DNA of 20,993 bases, from the NCBI GenBank assembly GCA_964549155.1, contig CAZJUG010000014.1:1-20993 (forward strand), written 5' to 3'. Origin of the DNA: CAKZRD01 sp964549155. Lineage in GTDB: Archaea; Nanobdellota; Nanobdellia; Pacearchaeales; GW2011-AR1. Each line of letters begins with the position of its first letter. Position 1 is the stretch's first letter. A program made the position numbers and the translations under genes. The notes below the pieces were generated by a model that saw nothing but the letters and a program-made list of their open reading frames with translations, did no database searches and was not told where the DNA came from. Below are positions 1 through 7,037 of this stretch, piece after piece.

Positions 1-1
1 T

Positions 2-829
2 ATGGATGACGAACTCATCAAATTTAAAGGGGTGAATAAAAGATTTGGAAGGAGAGTTGTATTGGAAGATGTAAATCTTTCGATTCCCGAAGGAAAAATT
101 ACCGGAATAATCGGGGCTTCTGGGGAAGGAAAAACAACAATTTTGAAATTGCTTGTAGGGTTCTATAAACCAACTAAGGGTGAAATAAAATATGCAAAAA
201 GAAATATCTATCAGGAAAGAGAGCTTAGAAAGATTGTAGGTTTTGCTACAGAGGATGGTTCTTTTCATGACAGATTGACCATAAGAGAAAACTTACTGCA
301 TTTTGCAGCTTTGCACCACATGAATGGTAAAAAATCAAAAGAGCATGCAGAAGAATTAATGAACCTTGTTGGTTTAGAGTATGCAAGAGATACTCTTGCA
401 GGAAATCTTTCTATGGGTATGAAAAAAAGATTAGATGTGGCAATAGCATTGATGCATAAGCCAGAGGTATTAATTATGGATGAACCAACTGCAGACTTAG
501 ACCCATTATTAAGAAATAATATGTTAGAATTAATAAAGAGGATTAATAGCGAGGGAACAACAATAATACTCACAACTCAGATTTTAGGTGAGATGGATAA
601 GATATGCCATAAAATAGCTATTCTTTTTAATAAGAGGATTATTGTAGAAGATAGTCCTAGAAAAATAAAGGAAAAATATAGTTCTGAAAGTCTTAATGAA
701 GTTTTTAATAAGATATTTTCAAAAAGAAGCGAGGCAGAAATAGAACTTGGAGATAAGTTGACTGAAGAACAAATCGAAAAGATTCAGGAGAAAATAGACA
801 AAACTTTTGAAGTTGGGAGTGAAAAATGA
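2..829 (+). CDS. ABC transporter ATP-binding protein (ABC-2 type exporter ATPase)
   Basis: This is the nucleotide-binding subunit of an ABC-2 type exporter, expected on the cytoplasmic face and working with the permease that overlaps its stop codon (ATGA). The protein has 275 residues. Visible motifs are Walker A GASGEGKTT (38-46), an ABC signature LSMGM in place of LSGGQ (136-140), and Walker B VLIMDE (156-161) followed by the D-loop. Two switch positions are unusual. The Q-loop glutamine appears to be Glu84 (FATED), and the H-loop histidine is Gln193 (TTQ where TTH is usual). The catalytic Glu161 is present. A charged C-terminal tail of about 45 residues follows the ATPase core. The start is the first ATG in the window at base 2; its promoter lies outside, so a start further upstream cannot be excluded. 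The substrate cannot be read from the sequence. Confidence 0.9.
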   Translation: MDDELIKFKGVNKRFGRRVVLEDVNLSIPEGKITGIIGASGEGKTTILKLLVGFYKPTKGEIKYAKRNIYQERELRKIVGFATEDGSFHDRLTIRENLLHFAALHHMNGKKSKEHAEELMNLVGLEYARDTLAGNLSMGMKKRLDVAIALMHKPEVLIMDEPTADLDPLLRNNMLELIKRINSEGTTIILTTQILGEMDKICHKIAILFNKRIIVEDSPRKIKEKYSSESLNEVFNKIFSKRSEAEIELGDKLTEEQIEKIQEKIDKTFEVGSEK

Positions 830-2289
830 AGGGATTTAGTAGTATTGTTTCGAGAAATATGAAAGTAATTATTCGTTCAAAACTTTCTTTTGCATTAGTT
901 GTTCTCGCCCCTATCTTAATAGTATTCTTGGTGGGTTCTGCATTTAATACAACTCAACTAAGCAATATAAAAATAGGAGTATATTCTGAAAATTATAGTT
1001 CGCTTAGTAATGAAATAATCTCTGATCTTGAGGAGAATAAATTTCGGTTGGATCGAATAGGTGGTTTGGAAGAATGTGTTAGTTTAGTTAAAACTGGCAA
1101 AGCTCATTCTTGTGTGGTATTCCCAAGTGACATGGAAGTTAGTGGGAATGAAGAATCTATCTCTATCTATGTAGATAACTCGAGAATTAATCTTGCATAT
1201 AGTTTGCTCAATAAAATAGAATCTCGAGTTTCGATGAAGAGTTCAGAGTTAGGAATTGCAATTGCTGATGATCTAATTGAAATTCTAAATGAGATAAAAA
1301 CTTCATTGCCTTCACAGAAATCTGATTTAAATTCTGTTAAAGATAAACTAGAAGATATAGAATCTTCTTCAGGTAGCTCGTCTTCATTATCTTCTAGCAT
1401 TTCGAAAATAGAAAGAGCTTTAGATCTTCTTGATGGGATAGAAACAGAATCTAGTTTAAGCAGTATAGAATCTGAACTTAATGCTGTTAAGGAAAACTTA
1501 ATTTCTTCTCAGAGTAATATTGAGAATATAAATCAAGATACTGGAGATTCAATCACAAAGGTGAATTATATTAATTCTGAGCTGAACTCCATTATTTCTA
1601 AATTGGAAAAGATATCTGTAAAGAATGCAGAGAGTGTTGTTATGCCGATACAAACAGAGGTCAAACCTATTAGTGATGTCGAATCTAATTGGGAATATTT
1701 GTTCCCAACTCTTGTCTCGCTTGTCGCTCTTCTTTCTGGGATGGTTCTTTCCTCAAGTGTTGTTTTAACTGAAAGGAGAGCTAGAGCAAATTTTAGAAAC
1801 TTTATGACTCCCACAGGAAATCTTGCATTTGTCCTCGCAGCTTATGTTACTTGTATGATTATTTTAGTAATCCAGATGGTTGTTCTAATTCTTGGGACTA
1901 TTTATCTAACCGAGGTAAATGTTTTACCAGTCATTGATAGGGCTTCTTTTATACTCTTTTTAGCATCATCAGTTTTTGTACTATTGGGAATGCTTATTGG
2001 ATATTTATTTAAGTCTGATGAAACTACAACTCTTGCATCCATTTCTGTTGCTTCATTGTTAATCTTCTTTTCCAATGCAATAATCCCTTCAGAATCTATG
2101 GGTGGTTTGTTTGGTTGTGTGGCTAAATACAATCCATTAATTATTACCGAATCTTTGATGAAGAGAGTTGTATTATTTGGTGAAAATTGGAGTTCTCTTT
2201 GGATTGATATGTCCATTCTCGCAGGTGCGGGAATTATAATCCTGTTATTTGTCCTTTTTGCGAGGGTAATGACTAGAAGGAAGATATAA
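826..2289 (+). CDS. ABC-2 type transporter permease with a large Ser-rich coiled-coil ectodomain
   Basis: This is the membrane partner of the preceding ATPase, 487 residues, translationally coupled through an ATGA overlap. One transmembrane helix lies near residues 20-40. A long hydrophilic region (about 41-285) follows, then about five transmembrane helices (about 290-315, 335-360, 373-395, 400-422, 459-482). This is the usual layout of ABC-2 exporters with an external loop after the first helix, as in the YhgE/Pip-like group. The external part contains a Ser-rich stretch near 170-215 and heptad-like segments that resemble a coiled coil. A TERRARANFR segment at the cytoplasmic side resembles the coupling region after TM2 in ABC-2 permeases. 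The family is clear. The cargo (drug, lipid, polysaccharide or protein) is not. Confidence 0.87.
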   Translation: MKGFSSIVSRNMKVIIRSKLSFALVVLAPILIVFLVGSAFNTTQLSNIKIGVYSENYSSLSNEIISDLEENKFRLDRIGGLEECVSLVKTGKAHSCVVFPSDMEVSGNEESISIYVDNSRINLAYSLLNKIESRVSMKSSELGIAIADDLIEILNEIKTSLPSQKSDLNSVKDKLEDIESSSGSSSSLSSSISKIERALDLLDGIETESSLSSIESELNAVKENLISSQSNIENINQDTGDSITKVNYINSELNSIISKLEKISVKNAESVVMPIQTEVKPISDVESNWEYLFPTLVSLVALLSGMVLSSSVVLTERRARANFRNFMTPTGNLAFVLAAYVTCMIILVIQMVVLILGTIYLTEVNVLPVIDRASFILFLASSVFVLLGMLIGYLFKSDETTTLASISVASLLIFFSNAIIPSESMGGLFGCVAKYNPLIITESLMKRVVLFGENWSSLWIDMSILAGAGIIILLFVLFARVMTRRKI

Positions 2290-2292
2290 AAA
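2284..2292 (+). promoter_or_regulatory. TATA box for the HAD phosphatase gene
   Basis: The sequence atataaaaa overlaps the TAA stop of the permease and lies 29-30 nt before the ATG at 2314. This matches the leaderless spacing seen across the window, so the HAD gene probably has its own promoter and is not only read through from the ABC operon. Confidence 0.55.
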
Positions 2293-2313
2293 GCTTGTTC
2301 TTGTTTTATATTT

Positions 2314-2904
2314 ATGGTAGGAGCAGAAAATATAGCACTTTTTGATATGGATGGAACACTCTGTGACCATGATTTAGCATTATTTCAAGGACTGGAAAAA
2401 CTAAGGAATCCTTCAGAGCAAAAAGTTTATTCATTACATTCGAAACAACATCCAGATTATATAAAAGCGAGAGCGGATTTAATTCGACAACAAGAAAGTT
2501 GGTGGGAAAACCTTCCCCGATTTCAGCTTGGTTGGGATGTTTTAGAAATCGCTAAAAAAGAGGGGTTCAAGATTATGATTCTAACACAAGGTCCAAAAGA
2601 CAAACCTTTTAGTTGGTCTGGAAAAATGAAATGGCTTTCTAAAAATCTTCCTGGAACAGATGTAACCATCACTCGAGACAAAGGTTTAGTATATGGGAAG
2701 ATTTTGGTAGATGATTATCCAGAATATGTTGAAAGATGGTTGAAGAATCGACCAAGAGGTTTGGTAATAATGCCTGCAAGTGAGGGGAATAAAGAATTCA
2801 AGCATCCAAATGTTATTCGATATGATGGGAAAAATTTAGAAGAAGTTGAGAAAGCACTTAGGGCTGTAAAGGAAAGAAATGCAGGAGAGGAGCTGAAATG
2901 GTAA
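2314..2904 (+). CDS. HAD-superfamily phosphatase, 5'(3')-deoxyribonucleotidase (NT5C)-like
   Basis: A 196-residue HAD hydrolase. Motif I is DMDGTL with nucleophile Asp11 and acid/base Asp13. Motif II is Thr91 in MILTQGP. Motif III/IV is ILVDDYPEYVERWL around Asp133-Asp134. The small insertion after motif I, containing WWENLP, and the DD(Y/W) motif resemble the NT5C group, which removes phosphate from (deoxy)nucleoside monophosphates. The likely role is nucleotide-pool control in the cytoplasm, but HAD substrate specificity cannot be fixed by reading. The start is ATG 2314, placed by a TATA box 29-30 nt upstream. The gene overlaps the next one by 7 nt, and its last codons hold that gene's SD-like purine tract. 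Confidence 0.8.
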   Translation: MVGAENIALFDMDGTLCDHDLALFQGLEKLRNPSEQKVYSLHSKQHPDYIKARADLIRQQESWWENLPRFQLGWDVLEIAKKEGFKIMILTQGPKDKPFSWSGKMKWLSKNLPGTDVTITRDKGLVYGKILVDDYPEYVERWLKNRPRGLVIMPASEGNKEFKHPNVIRYDGKNLEEVEKALRAVKERNAGEELKW

Positions 2905-3278
2905 CCTTCAGAAAGTTTACAACCTCTTCGGGAAAAGAAGTTCTTGCTGGTAAAAGTGCTGAAAATAATGAGGAATTAGTTGAACAAGTTAAACCTAATG
3001 AATTTGTTTTCCATACAAAAGCTTCAGGAAGTCCTTTCTGTAATATAAAAGCAGACGAAAAAGGAATATCAAAAGAGGATATAAAAGAGACTGCTATTTT
3101 TTGTGCTTCTAAAAGTCAAGATTGGAGAAACAATAAAAAAAATGTCTTAGTACATTATTTCTTAGGAAACCAAATTTACAAATTGAAATCTATGAAAACT
3201 GGAACTTTTGGAGTTAAAAATCTAAAAGAGATAGTTATAAAAAAGAAAGAAATTGAAGAGTTTATACAGAAAAAATAA
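2898..3278 (+). CDS. Stand-alone NFACT-R (DUF814) RNA-binding domain protein
   Basis: This 126-residue protein matches only the C-terminal RNA-binding module of the NFACT/RqcH/Tae2 family. Visible family features are GKEVLAGKSAENNEEL near residues 12-27, HTKASGSPFCNIK near 39-51, the helix AIFCASKSQDWR near 86-97, and the closing strand with KTGTFG. The N-terminal NFACT-N and coiled-coil parts that bind the 60S/50S interface and tRNA in full-length proteins are absent. Single-domain versions are known in archaea and bacteria and are thought to bind RNA or ribosomes. The start at 2898 overlaps the end of the HAD gene, with the purine-rich aggagaggag ahead of it, so it is probably co-translated. 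A ribosome-related function is inferred from the family and from the adjacent YhbY-like gene. Confidence 0.8.
   Translation: MVTFRKFTTSSGKEVLAGKSAENNEELVEQVKPNEFVFHTKASGSPFCNIKADEKGISKEDIKETAIFCASKSQDWRNNKKNVLVHYFLGNQIYKLKSMKTGTFGVKNLKEIVIKKKEIEEFIQKK
3261..3268 (+). promoter_or_regulatory. TATA box for the YhbY/CRM gene
   Basis: The sequence tttataca lies inside the last codons of the NFACT-R gene, 29 nt ahead of the ATG at 3290. The spacing fits a leaderless transcript. Confidence 0.45.
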
Positions 3279-3289
3279 AAATTACTAAC

Positions 3290-3550
3290 ATGAGACAACT
3301 AACTGAAACTAGAAAATTCCAGATTGGAAAAAAAGGACTCACAGAAGAGTTCATAAAACAGATTGAAACGACTTTTAAGACTTGTAGAAAAATAAAGATA
3401 GATATTCTTCGTTCTGCTTGTAGAGATAAGGAGGAAGCAAAACAGATTGCAAAAACATTGGTCGAAAAGTTGGGAAAGAATTTCGATTATAAACTGATTG
3501 GATATGTTCTTACCATAATGAAATTCAATAGTGTTAAGAAAACTACCTAA
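3290..3550 (+). CDS. YhbY/CRM-domain RNA-binding protein
   Basis: An 86-residue protein with the CRS1-YhbY (CRM) fold signature: the QIGKKGLTEEFIKQI opening (around residues 11-25), where the GxxG-like GKKG loop contacts RNA, then a KIKIDIL strand, a helix rich in Glu/Ala/Lys, and the closing DYKLIGYVLTI strand. Length matches single-domain archaeal YhbY proteins. In bacteria YhbY associates with pre-50S particles, and plant CRM proteins act in intron splicing. Here it probably binds rRNA or another structured RNA. It follows the NFACT-R gene by 11 nt but seems to have its own TATA box. It converges on the secreted-protein gene, whose stop is 2 nt away on the other strand. Confidence 0.8.
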   Translation: MRQLTETRKFQIGKKGLTEEFIKQIETTFKTCRKIKIDILRSACRDKEEAKQIAKTLVEKLGKNFDYKLIGYVLTIMKFNSVKKTT

Positions 3551-3552
3551 TA

Positions 3553-4287
3553 CTACTTCTTATGGAACCAAAATGGGATCTTGAGTGTAGCTCGCATACC
3601 ATAATCCCCGCAAAAATCATAATTCAGCGAGTAATCTAAGGATGCATTTTTCCAAAGCGAACATAGATTATAAGACTTCCCAAGTTCCATTTTATCTTTT
3701 TCTAAACGGAGACTTAGATCTCCCAAAAAACATTTTCTTTGAGATCTTAGATGAATTTTCAATCTTGGGAGATTATCTGAATCTAGTTCAGGATTTATTT
3801 TGAGTTTGTACTCGTCGCTAATCTTCGTTTCTAATGTTGTAGCTTTTTTTATTTTGACCGCTGTTTTTTCTATTCTACCAAAAAACTTGGGATATCTTGC
3901 AATTAAAACATCCCATGCAGAGTTTATTGCTTGATTCTTTACTATTATATCATTTGGTTCATAATCTTCCCATACATAGAATAATGGATCGTCATTTAAG
4001 TTGTCTTCGAGAGCCATTGTAAAACCTTCTAGAGGATTATCAGTAAAATACTTGTGCCTTTCTCTAACGACATCATCGTCAATCTTTGAAATGATATTTA
4101 CTACATCTCTTTTTTCAACTTCTCTTTTCTCTAAGACCTCACTAACCACATTTGCAGGTTTCTCTTCTAGAATGGATGTTCCAATGACATAGGGGCTATT
4201 CCTTGTGTCTAGTTGTGTTTCTTGTGCACCCACATAACTCGAGAAAGAGAGTAGGCTAGCCAAGATAATTCTTAATGACTTTTTCAT
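3553..4287 (-). CDS. Secreted protein of unknown function
   Basis: I do not recognise this 244-residue protein. It starts with a classical Sec signal peptide: two Lys, a hydrophobic core, and a likely cleavage after VGA at residue 21. The mature part is about 223 residues. Its N-terminal half is charged and probably helical, with repeated EKREVEKRDVV. Its C-terminal half has alternating hydrophobic and polar residues like beta strands, three Cys (in KCFLGD, NLCSLW, DFCGDYG) and an aromatic end, PFWFHKK. Transcribed alone on the minus strand, it is set between plus-strand RNA-binding genes and the exosome operon and looks unrelated to them. An extracellular or cell-envelope location is well supported; any further role would be a guess. 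Confidence 0.7.
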   Translation of the reverse strand: MKKSLRIILASLLSFSSYVGAQETQLDTRNSPYVIGTSILEEKPANVVSEVLEKREVEKRDVVNIISKIDDDVVRERHKYFTDNPLEGFTMALEDNLNDDPLFYVWEDYEPNDIIVKNQAINSAWDVLIARYPKFFGRIEKTAVKIKKATTLETKISDEYKLKINPELDSDNLPRLKIHLRSQRKCFLGDLSLRLEKDKMELGKSYNLCSLWKNASLDYSLNYDFCGDYGMRATLKIPFWFHKK

Positions 4288-4377
4288 ATTGAATTGAATA
4301 GAAAAAACAAACTATCCATATAGTTCTTAGAATATCTAACTTTTTAACCCTTGCTAATGGAATAGCCTAACCAAAGA

Positions 4378-4385
4378 TTTATAAA
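4378..4385 (+). promoter_or_regulatory. TATA box of the exosome operon
   Basis: The sequence tttataaa is followed by a predicted transcription start near 4405-4408. That lies after the ATG at 4400 but before the in-frame ATG at 4415, so the box supports 4415 as the true rrp4 start with a leader of about 8 nt. Confidence 0.65.
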
Positions 4386-4414
4386 GCCAATTTTACAAAA
4401 TGTCATGTACGACG

Positions 4415-5077
4415 ATGGAAGAAAGAAAAATAGTTGTACCAGGCGAAACGATTATAACTGGAGAGAATTTCTTGCCTGGTGATGGAACAAGAAGGGAAGA
4501 ACAAGACATTGTATCTAGTAGGTATGGACTTGCAGATACATCCGACAGAATGGTTCGAGTTATTCCATTGTCCGGAGGGTATACTCCTCGAAGGGGAAAT
4601 GTAATTGTTGGGCAAGTGATTAATATTACATTCAGGGGATGGGTTATAGATTTTGGTAGTCATTTTAATGGATTTTTGCCTTTAACTGAAGTTCCAAGAT
4701 TCATAAACAAGGGAGAGTTGAGAGGTTATCTTGATTTTGGAGATGTTATTTGTGCAAAGATTATTGGAGCTGATGAAACTAGTGTGGATTTGAGTGTGAA
4801 AATGAGAGGTTTCGGAAAGTTAGAGGGTGGACAACTTGTGAGCATAAACCCTAATAAAGTTCCAAGAGTTATTGGGAAGGAAGGAAGTATGGTGAGTCTA
4901 ATCAAAAAAGCAACAAATACAGATGTTGATGTTGGACAAAATGGGATTGTTTGGTTGAATGGAAATAAAATCGAAGATGAGCTTAAAGCTAAAAAAATTG
5001 TAGAGTATATATGTGACAATTCTTTTATATCAGGATTAACAGAAAAAGTGGAGGAGTTTATTAAAACACTAGAATAA
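4415..5077 (+). CDS. rrp4: Exosome complex RNA-binding protein Rrp4
   Basis: Rrp4 is a cap subunit of the archaeal RNA exosome. It sits on the Rrp41-Rrp42 ring and guides RNA into the channel. From ATG 4415 it has 220 residues: an N-terminal domain opening with RKIVVPGE, typical of the family, an S1 domain (about 55-130; VGQVINITFRGWVIDFG), and a KH domain with the IGKEGSM GxxG loop (about 148-185). An in-frame ATG at 4400 would add five residues (MSCTT), but the TATA box is only 22 nt from it, too close for transcription to include it, and the family usually begins near MEERKIVVPGE. The gene leads the operon; rrp41 begins 1 nt after its stop. Confidence 0.93.
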   Translation: MEERKIVVPGETIITGENFLPGDGTRREEQDIVSSRYGLADTSDRMVRVIPLSGGYTPRRGNVIVGQVINITFRGWVIDFGSHFNGFLPLTEVPRFINKGELRGYLDFGDVICAKIIGADETSVDLSVKMRGFGKLEGGQLVSINPNKVPRVIGKEGSMVSLIKKATNTDVDVGQNGIVWLNGNKIEDELKAKKIVEYICDNSFISGLTEKVEEFIKTLE

Positions 5078-5078
5078 A

Positions 5079-5807
5079 ATGGCAAAAGAAACAGAATCGT
5101 CTTATAAAGAAAGGTTTGATGGAAGGAAGTTTGATGAGCTTAGACCTATCCGAGCAAAAGTAGGAGTAGTTCCCAGTGCAGATGGTAGTGCTATGTATGA
5201 ATCTGGAAAGACGAGAGCAATTGCAGTTGTTAGAGGTCCGAGAATATTACACCCACAACACATGCAGAATCCAATGAAGGGAATTCTTAGGGTAACTTAT
5301 CAAATGTTAAGTTTTTCGGTTTGGGATAGAATAAGGCCTGGGAATTCTAGAAGAGGTCAAGAAATCTCAAAGGTTTCAGAGTGGGCACTTTCAGAAGTGG
5401 TTGATTTGGATGCATTTCCTAATTCTGTAGTTGATGTTTTCATACAAATTCCCCAAGCAGATGCTGGAACACGGGTGGCAGGATTAAATGCTGCTGCAAT
5501 GGCTTTAGCTCATGCAGGAGTTCCGATGAAAGAATTAATCTCAGCTATTGCCGTTGGAAAAATGGATAAAACAATTGTTGTAGATGTAGACAAAGAAGAA
5601 GAGGATTATCATGTGGGGGAAGGTCCAACAGATATTCCATTAGCATTTAGTTCTCGTTCAAACAAAATAACACTTATGCAGTTAGATGGAAAAATTTCCC
5701 CTTCCGAATTAGGAAAAGCAGTTGAAATGGGGAGAGCTGCATGTAAAAAGATAGTTGAAATTCAAACAAAAGCTCTAAAAAGTCCTGGGGAGGAGATAAA
5801 AGGATGA
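5079..5807 (+). CDS. rrp41: Exosome complex exonuclease subunit Rrp41
   Basis: Rrp41 is the catalytic RNase PH-like subunit of the archaeal exosome. With Rrp42 it forms the hexameric ring that degrades RNA 3' to 5' with phosphate. The protein has 242 residues. Visible features are the FDGR opening (13-16), the phosphate-binding Arg pair in NSRRGQEIS (Arg91-Arg92), the RxAGL segment near 132-136, and the acidic active-site region with Asp169, Asp171 and Asp185. In most relatives the last part reads GEAD(L/V)P; here it is GEGPTDIP, which looks like a two-residue insertion just before Asp185. Key acidic residues remain, so activity is expected. It begins 1 nt after rrp4 and overlaps rrp42 by ATGA. 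Confidence 0.93.
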   Translation: MAKETESSYKERFDGRKFDELRPIRAKVGVVPSADGSAMYESGKTRAIAVVRGPRILHPQHMQNPMKGILRVTYQMLSFSVWDRIRPGNSRRGQEISKVSEWALSEVVDLDAFPNSVVDVFIQIPQADAGTRVAGLNAAAMALAHAGVPMKELISAIAVGKMDKTIVVDVDKEEEDYHVGEGPTDIPLAFSSRSNKITLMQLDGKISPSELGKAVEMGRAACKKIVEIQTKALKSPGEEIKG

Positions 5808-6619
5808 TATCTAATCTACAGAAAAATCGGATTTTAGAATATATCTCTCAAGGGAAAAGATTTGATGGAAGAGGACTTACAGAGATGAGAGATGTTCAAG
5901 TTCAAATTGGGATAAGTCAAAATGCCGAAGGTTCTTGCTCATTGAAAGTTGGGAAGACCGAAGTTTTTGTAGGTGTAAAACTTGCCATTTCAGAACCTTA
6001 CCCAGATAATCCTGACGAAGGATCTTTATCAACTACATTAGAACTTGCTCCTATGGCTGATGAGGACTTTGAGATGGGTCCTCCAAAAATTGAAGCAATA
6101 GAAATGGCAAGAGTCGTGGACAGAGGAATAAGAGAGAGCGGATTTATAGATTTCAAAAAGCTCTGTATTGAAGAAGGAAAGAAGTGTTGGCAGATTTCAT
6201 TAGATATTTATGCAATAAACAATGATGGAAACTTATTCGATGTTGCTTCTTTGGCATCGATAATTGCATTGGCTAATGCGAAAATTCCAGTATATAATAA
6301 AGAAACAGAAAGAGTAGAACATAAACTTTCTGAAGAGTCGCTTCCACTAAACAATGATGCAATGTCTTTTAACCTTACACTTTATAAGGTTGGAGAGAAA
6401 TTTTTGATTGATCCTACTAGGGAAGAAGAAGAGATTGCAGAATATAGACTTGCTGTTGCAATAGCAGATAACGAAGGAAATCCTAGGATAACTGCAATGC
6501 AGAAGGGAAAAGAAGGAGCAATAACTCAAGAGGATATGCAAAACATTTTAAAGCTAGTTGAAGAACAATATGGAGTGTTATATAAAAAGGTAAAGGAGAT
6601 TGTATGGAAAAAACATTAA
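5804..6619 (+). CDS. rrp42: Exosome complex component Rrp42
   Basis: Rrp42 is the non-catalytic RNase PH-like partner of Rrp41 in the exosome ring. At 271 residues it has the usual family length. It opens with a helix and KRFDGRGLTEMRD (about 17-29). It then shows the RNase PH fold segments EGSCSLKVGKTEVFVGVKL, LELAPMADEDFEMGPPK, and DVASLASIIALANAKIPV. The C-terminal part has an ITAMQKGKEGAITQEDM segment typical of Rrp42. As expected, it lacks the catalytic Asp pair of Rrp41. It begins in an ATGA overlap with rrp41 behind a strong SD site (ggaggag) and overlaps rpoK by 16 nt, so it is part of a tightly coupled operon. Confidence 0.93.
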   Translation: MISNLQKNRILEYISQGKRFDGRGLTEMRDVQVQIGISQNAEGSCSLKVGKTEVFVGVKLAISEPYPDNPDEGSLSTTLELAPMADEDFEMGPPKIEAIEMARVVDRGIRESGFIDFKKLCIEEGKKCWQISLDIYAINNDGNLFDVASLASIIALANAKIPVYNKETERVEHKLSEESLPLNNDAMSFNLTLYKVGEKFLIDPTREEEEIAEYRLAVAIADNEGNPRITAMQKGKEGAITQEDMQNILKLVEEQYGVLYKKVKEIVWKKH

Positions 6620-6984
6620 GTGAATTTACAAAATATGAAAAAGCAAGGATTCTTGGAGCTAGAGCATTACAAATCTCTATGGATGCCCCTGTATTGCTTA
6701 AATTAAGCAAAGAAGAACTTGACTCTATTAATTATGATTCATTGAAAATTGCACAGGAAGAGCTTAAGAGAGGAGTTCTTCCAATATCTATAACTAGACC
6801 TCTTCCTGAAAAGAAAGATTCTAAGCTTAAGGCAGTGAAGAAAGAGAATGTGTCTTCAGTTCAAGAAAATCCTCTAAAAGAGGAAGCTAAAACTGAAGAT
6901 GATGAGATAGTTCAAGAATTAGAACAAGAGTTTGAAGCAGAAGGAGATGATGATGCTGGTTCTGAAGGTTCTGAGTCTGAATAG
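6604..6984 (+). CDS. rpoK: RNA polymerase subunit K (Rpo6) with an acidic C-terminal extension
   Basis: Residues 9-68 match archaeal RpoK, the counterpart of Rpb6/omega that clamps the largest polymerase subunit during assembly. Motifs are TKYEKARILGARALQISM (9-26), DAPVLL, an IAQEEL helix and the RGVLPISITRP strand (56-66). Archaeal RpoK is usually about 55-90 residues; this one has 126. The additional tail (about 69-126) is first basic (KKDSKLKAVKK) and then strongly acidic and Ser-rich, ending in EGDDDAGSEGSESE. It looks disordered. The start has an SD (aaggag) and lies inside the rrp42 coding region, so polymerase and exosome subunits would be co-translated. The identity of the core is secure; the function of the tail is unknown. 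Confidence 0.88.
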   Translation: MEKTLSEFTKYEKARILGARALQISMDAPVLLKLSKEELDSINYDSLKIAQEELKRGVLPISITRPLPEKKDSKLKAVKKENVSSVQENPLKEEAKTEDDEIVQELEQEFEAEGDDDAGSEGSESE

Positions 6985-6994
6985 TTTTGAGTTA

Positions 6995-7031
6995 GCTTTT
7001 TTAGTTTAAGTTTATTTTAAAATTTGTTTTG
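6995..7031 (+). terminator. T-rich terminator region of the exosome/rpoK operon
   Basis: Runs of T (cttttttag, then gtttattttaaaattt and gttttg) follow the rpoK stop without a clear hairpin. T-tracts of this kind are typical archaeal terminators. The convergent HIT gene ends at 7038, so it may serve this strand only. Confidence 0.4.
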
Positions 7032-7037
7032 TAAAAA

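Noticed and set aside
4400..4414. Upstream in-frame ATG for rrp4
   Set aside because: The TATA box begins only 22 nt ahead, so transcription should start after it, and the five extra residues do not fit the family.
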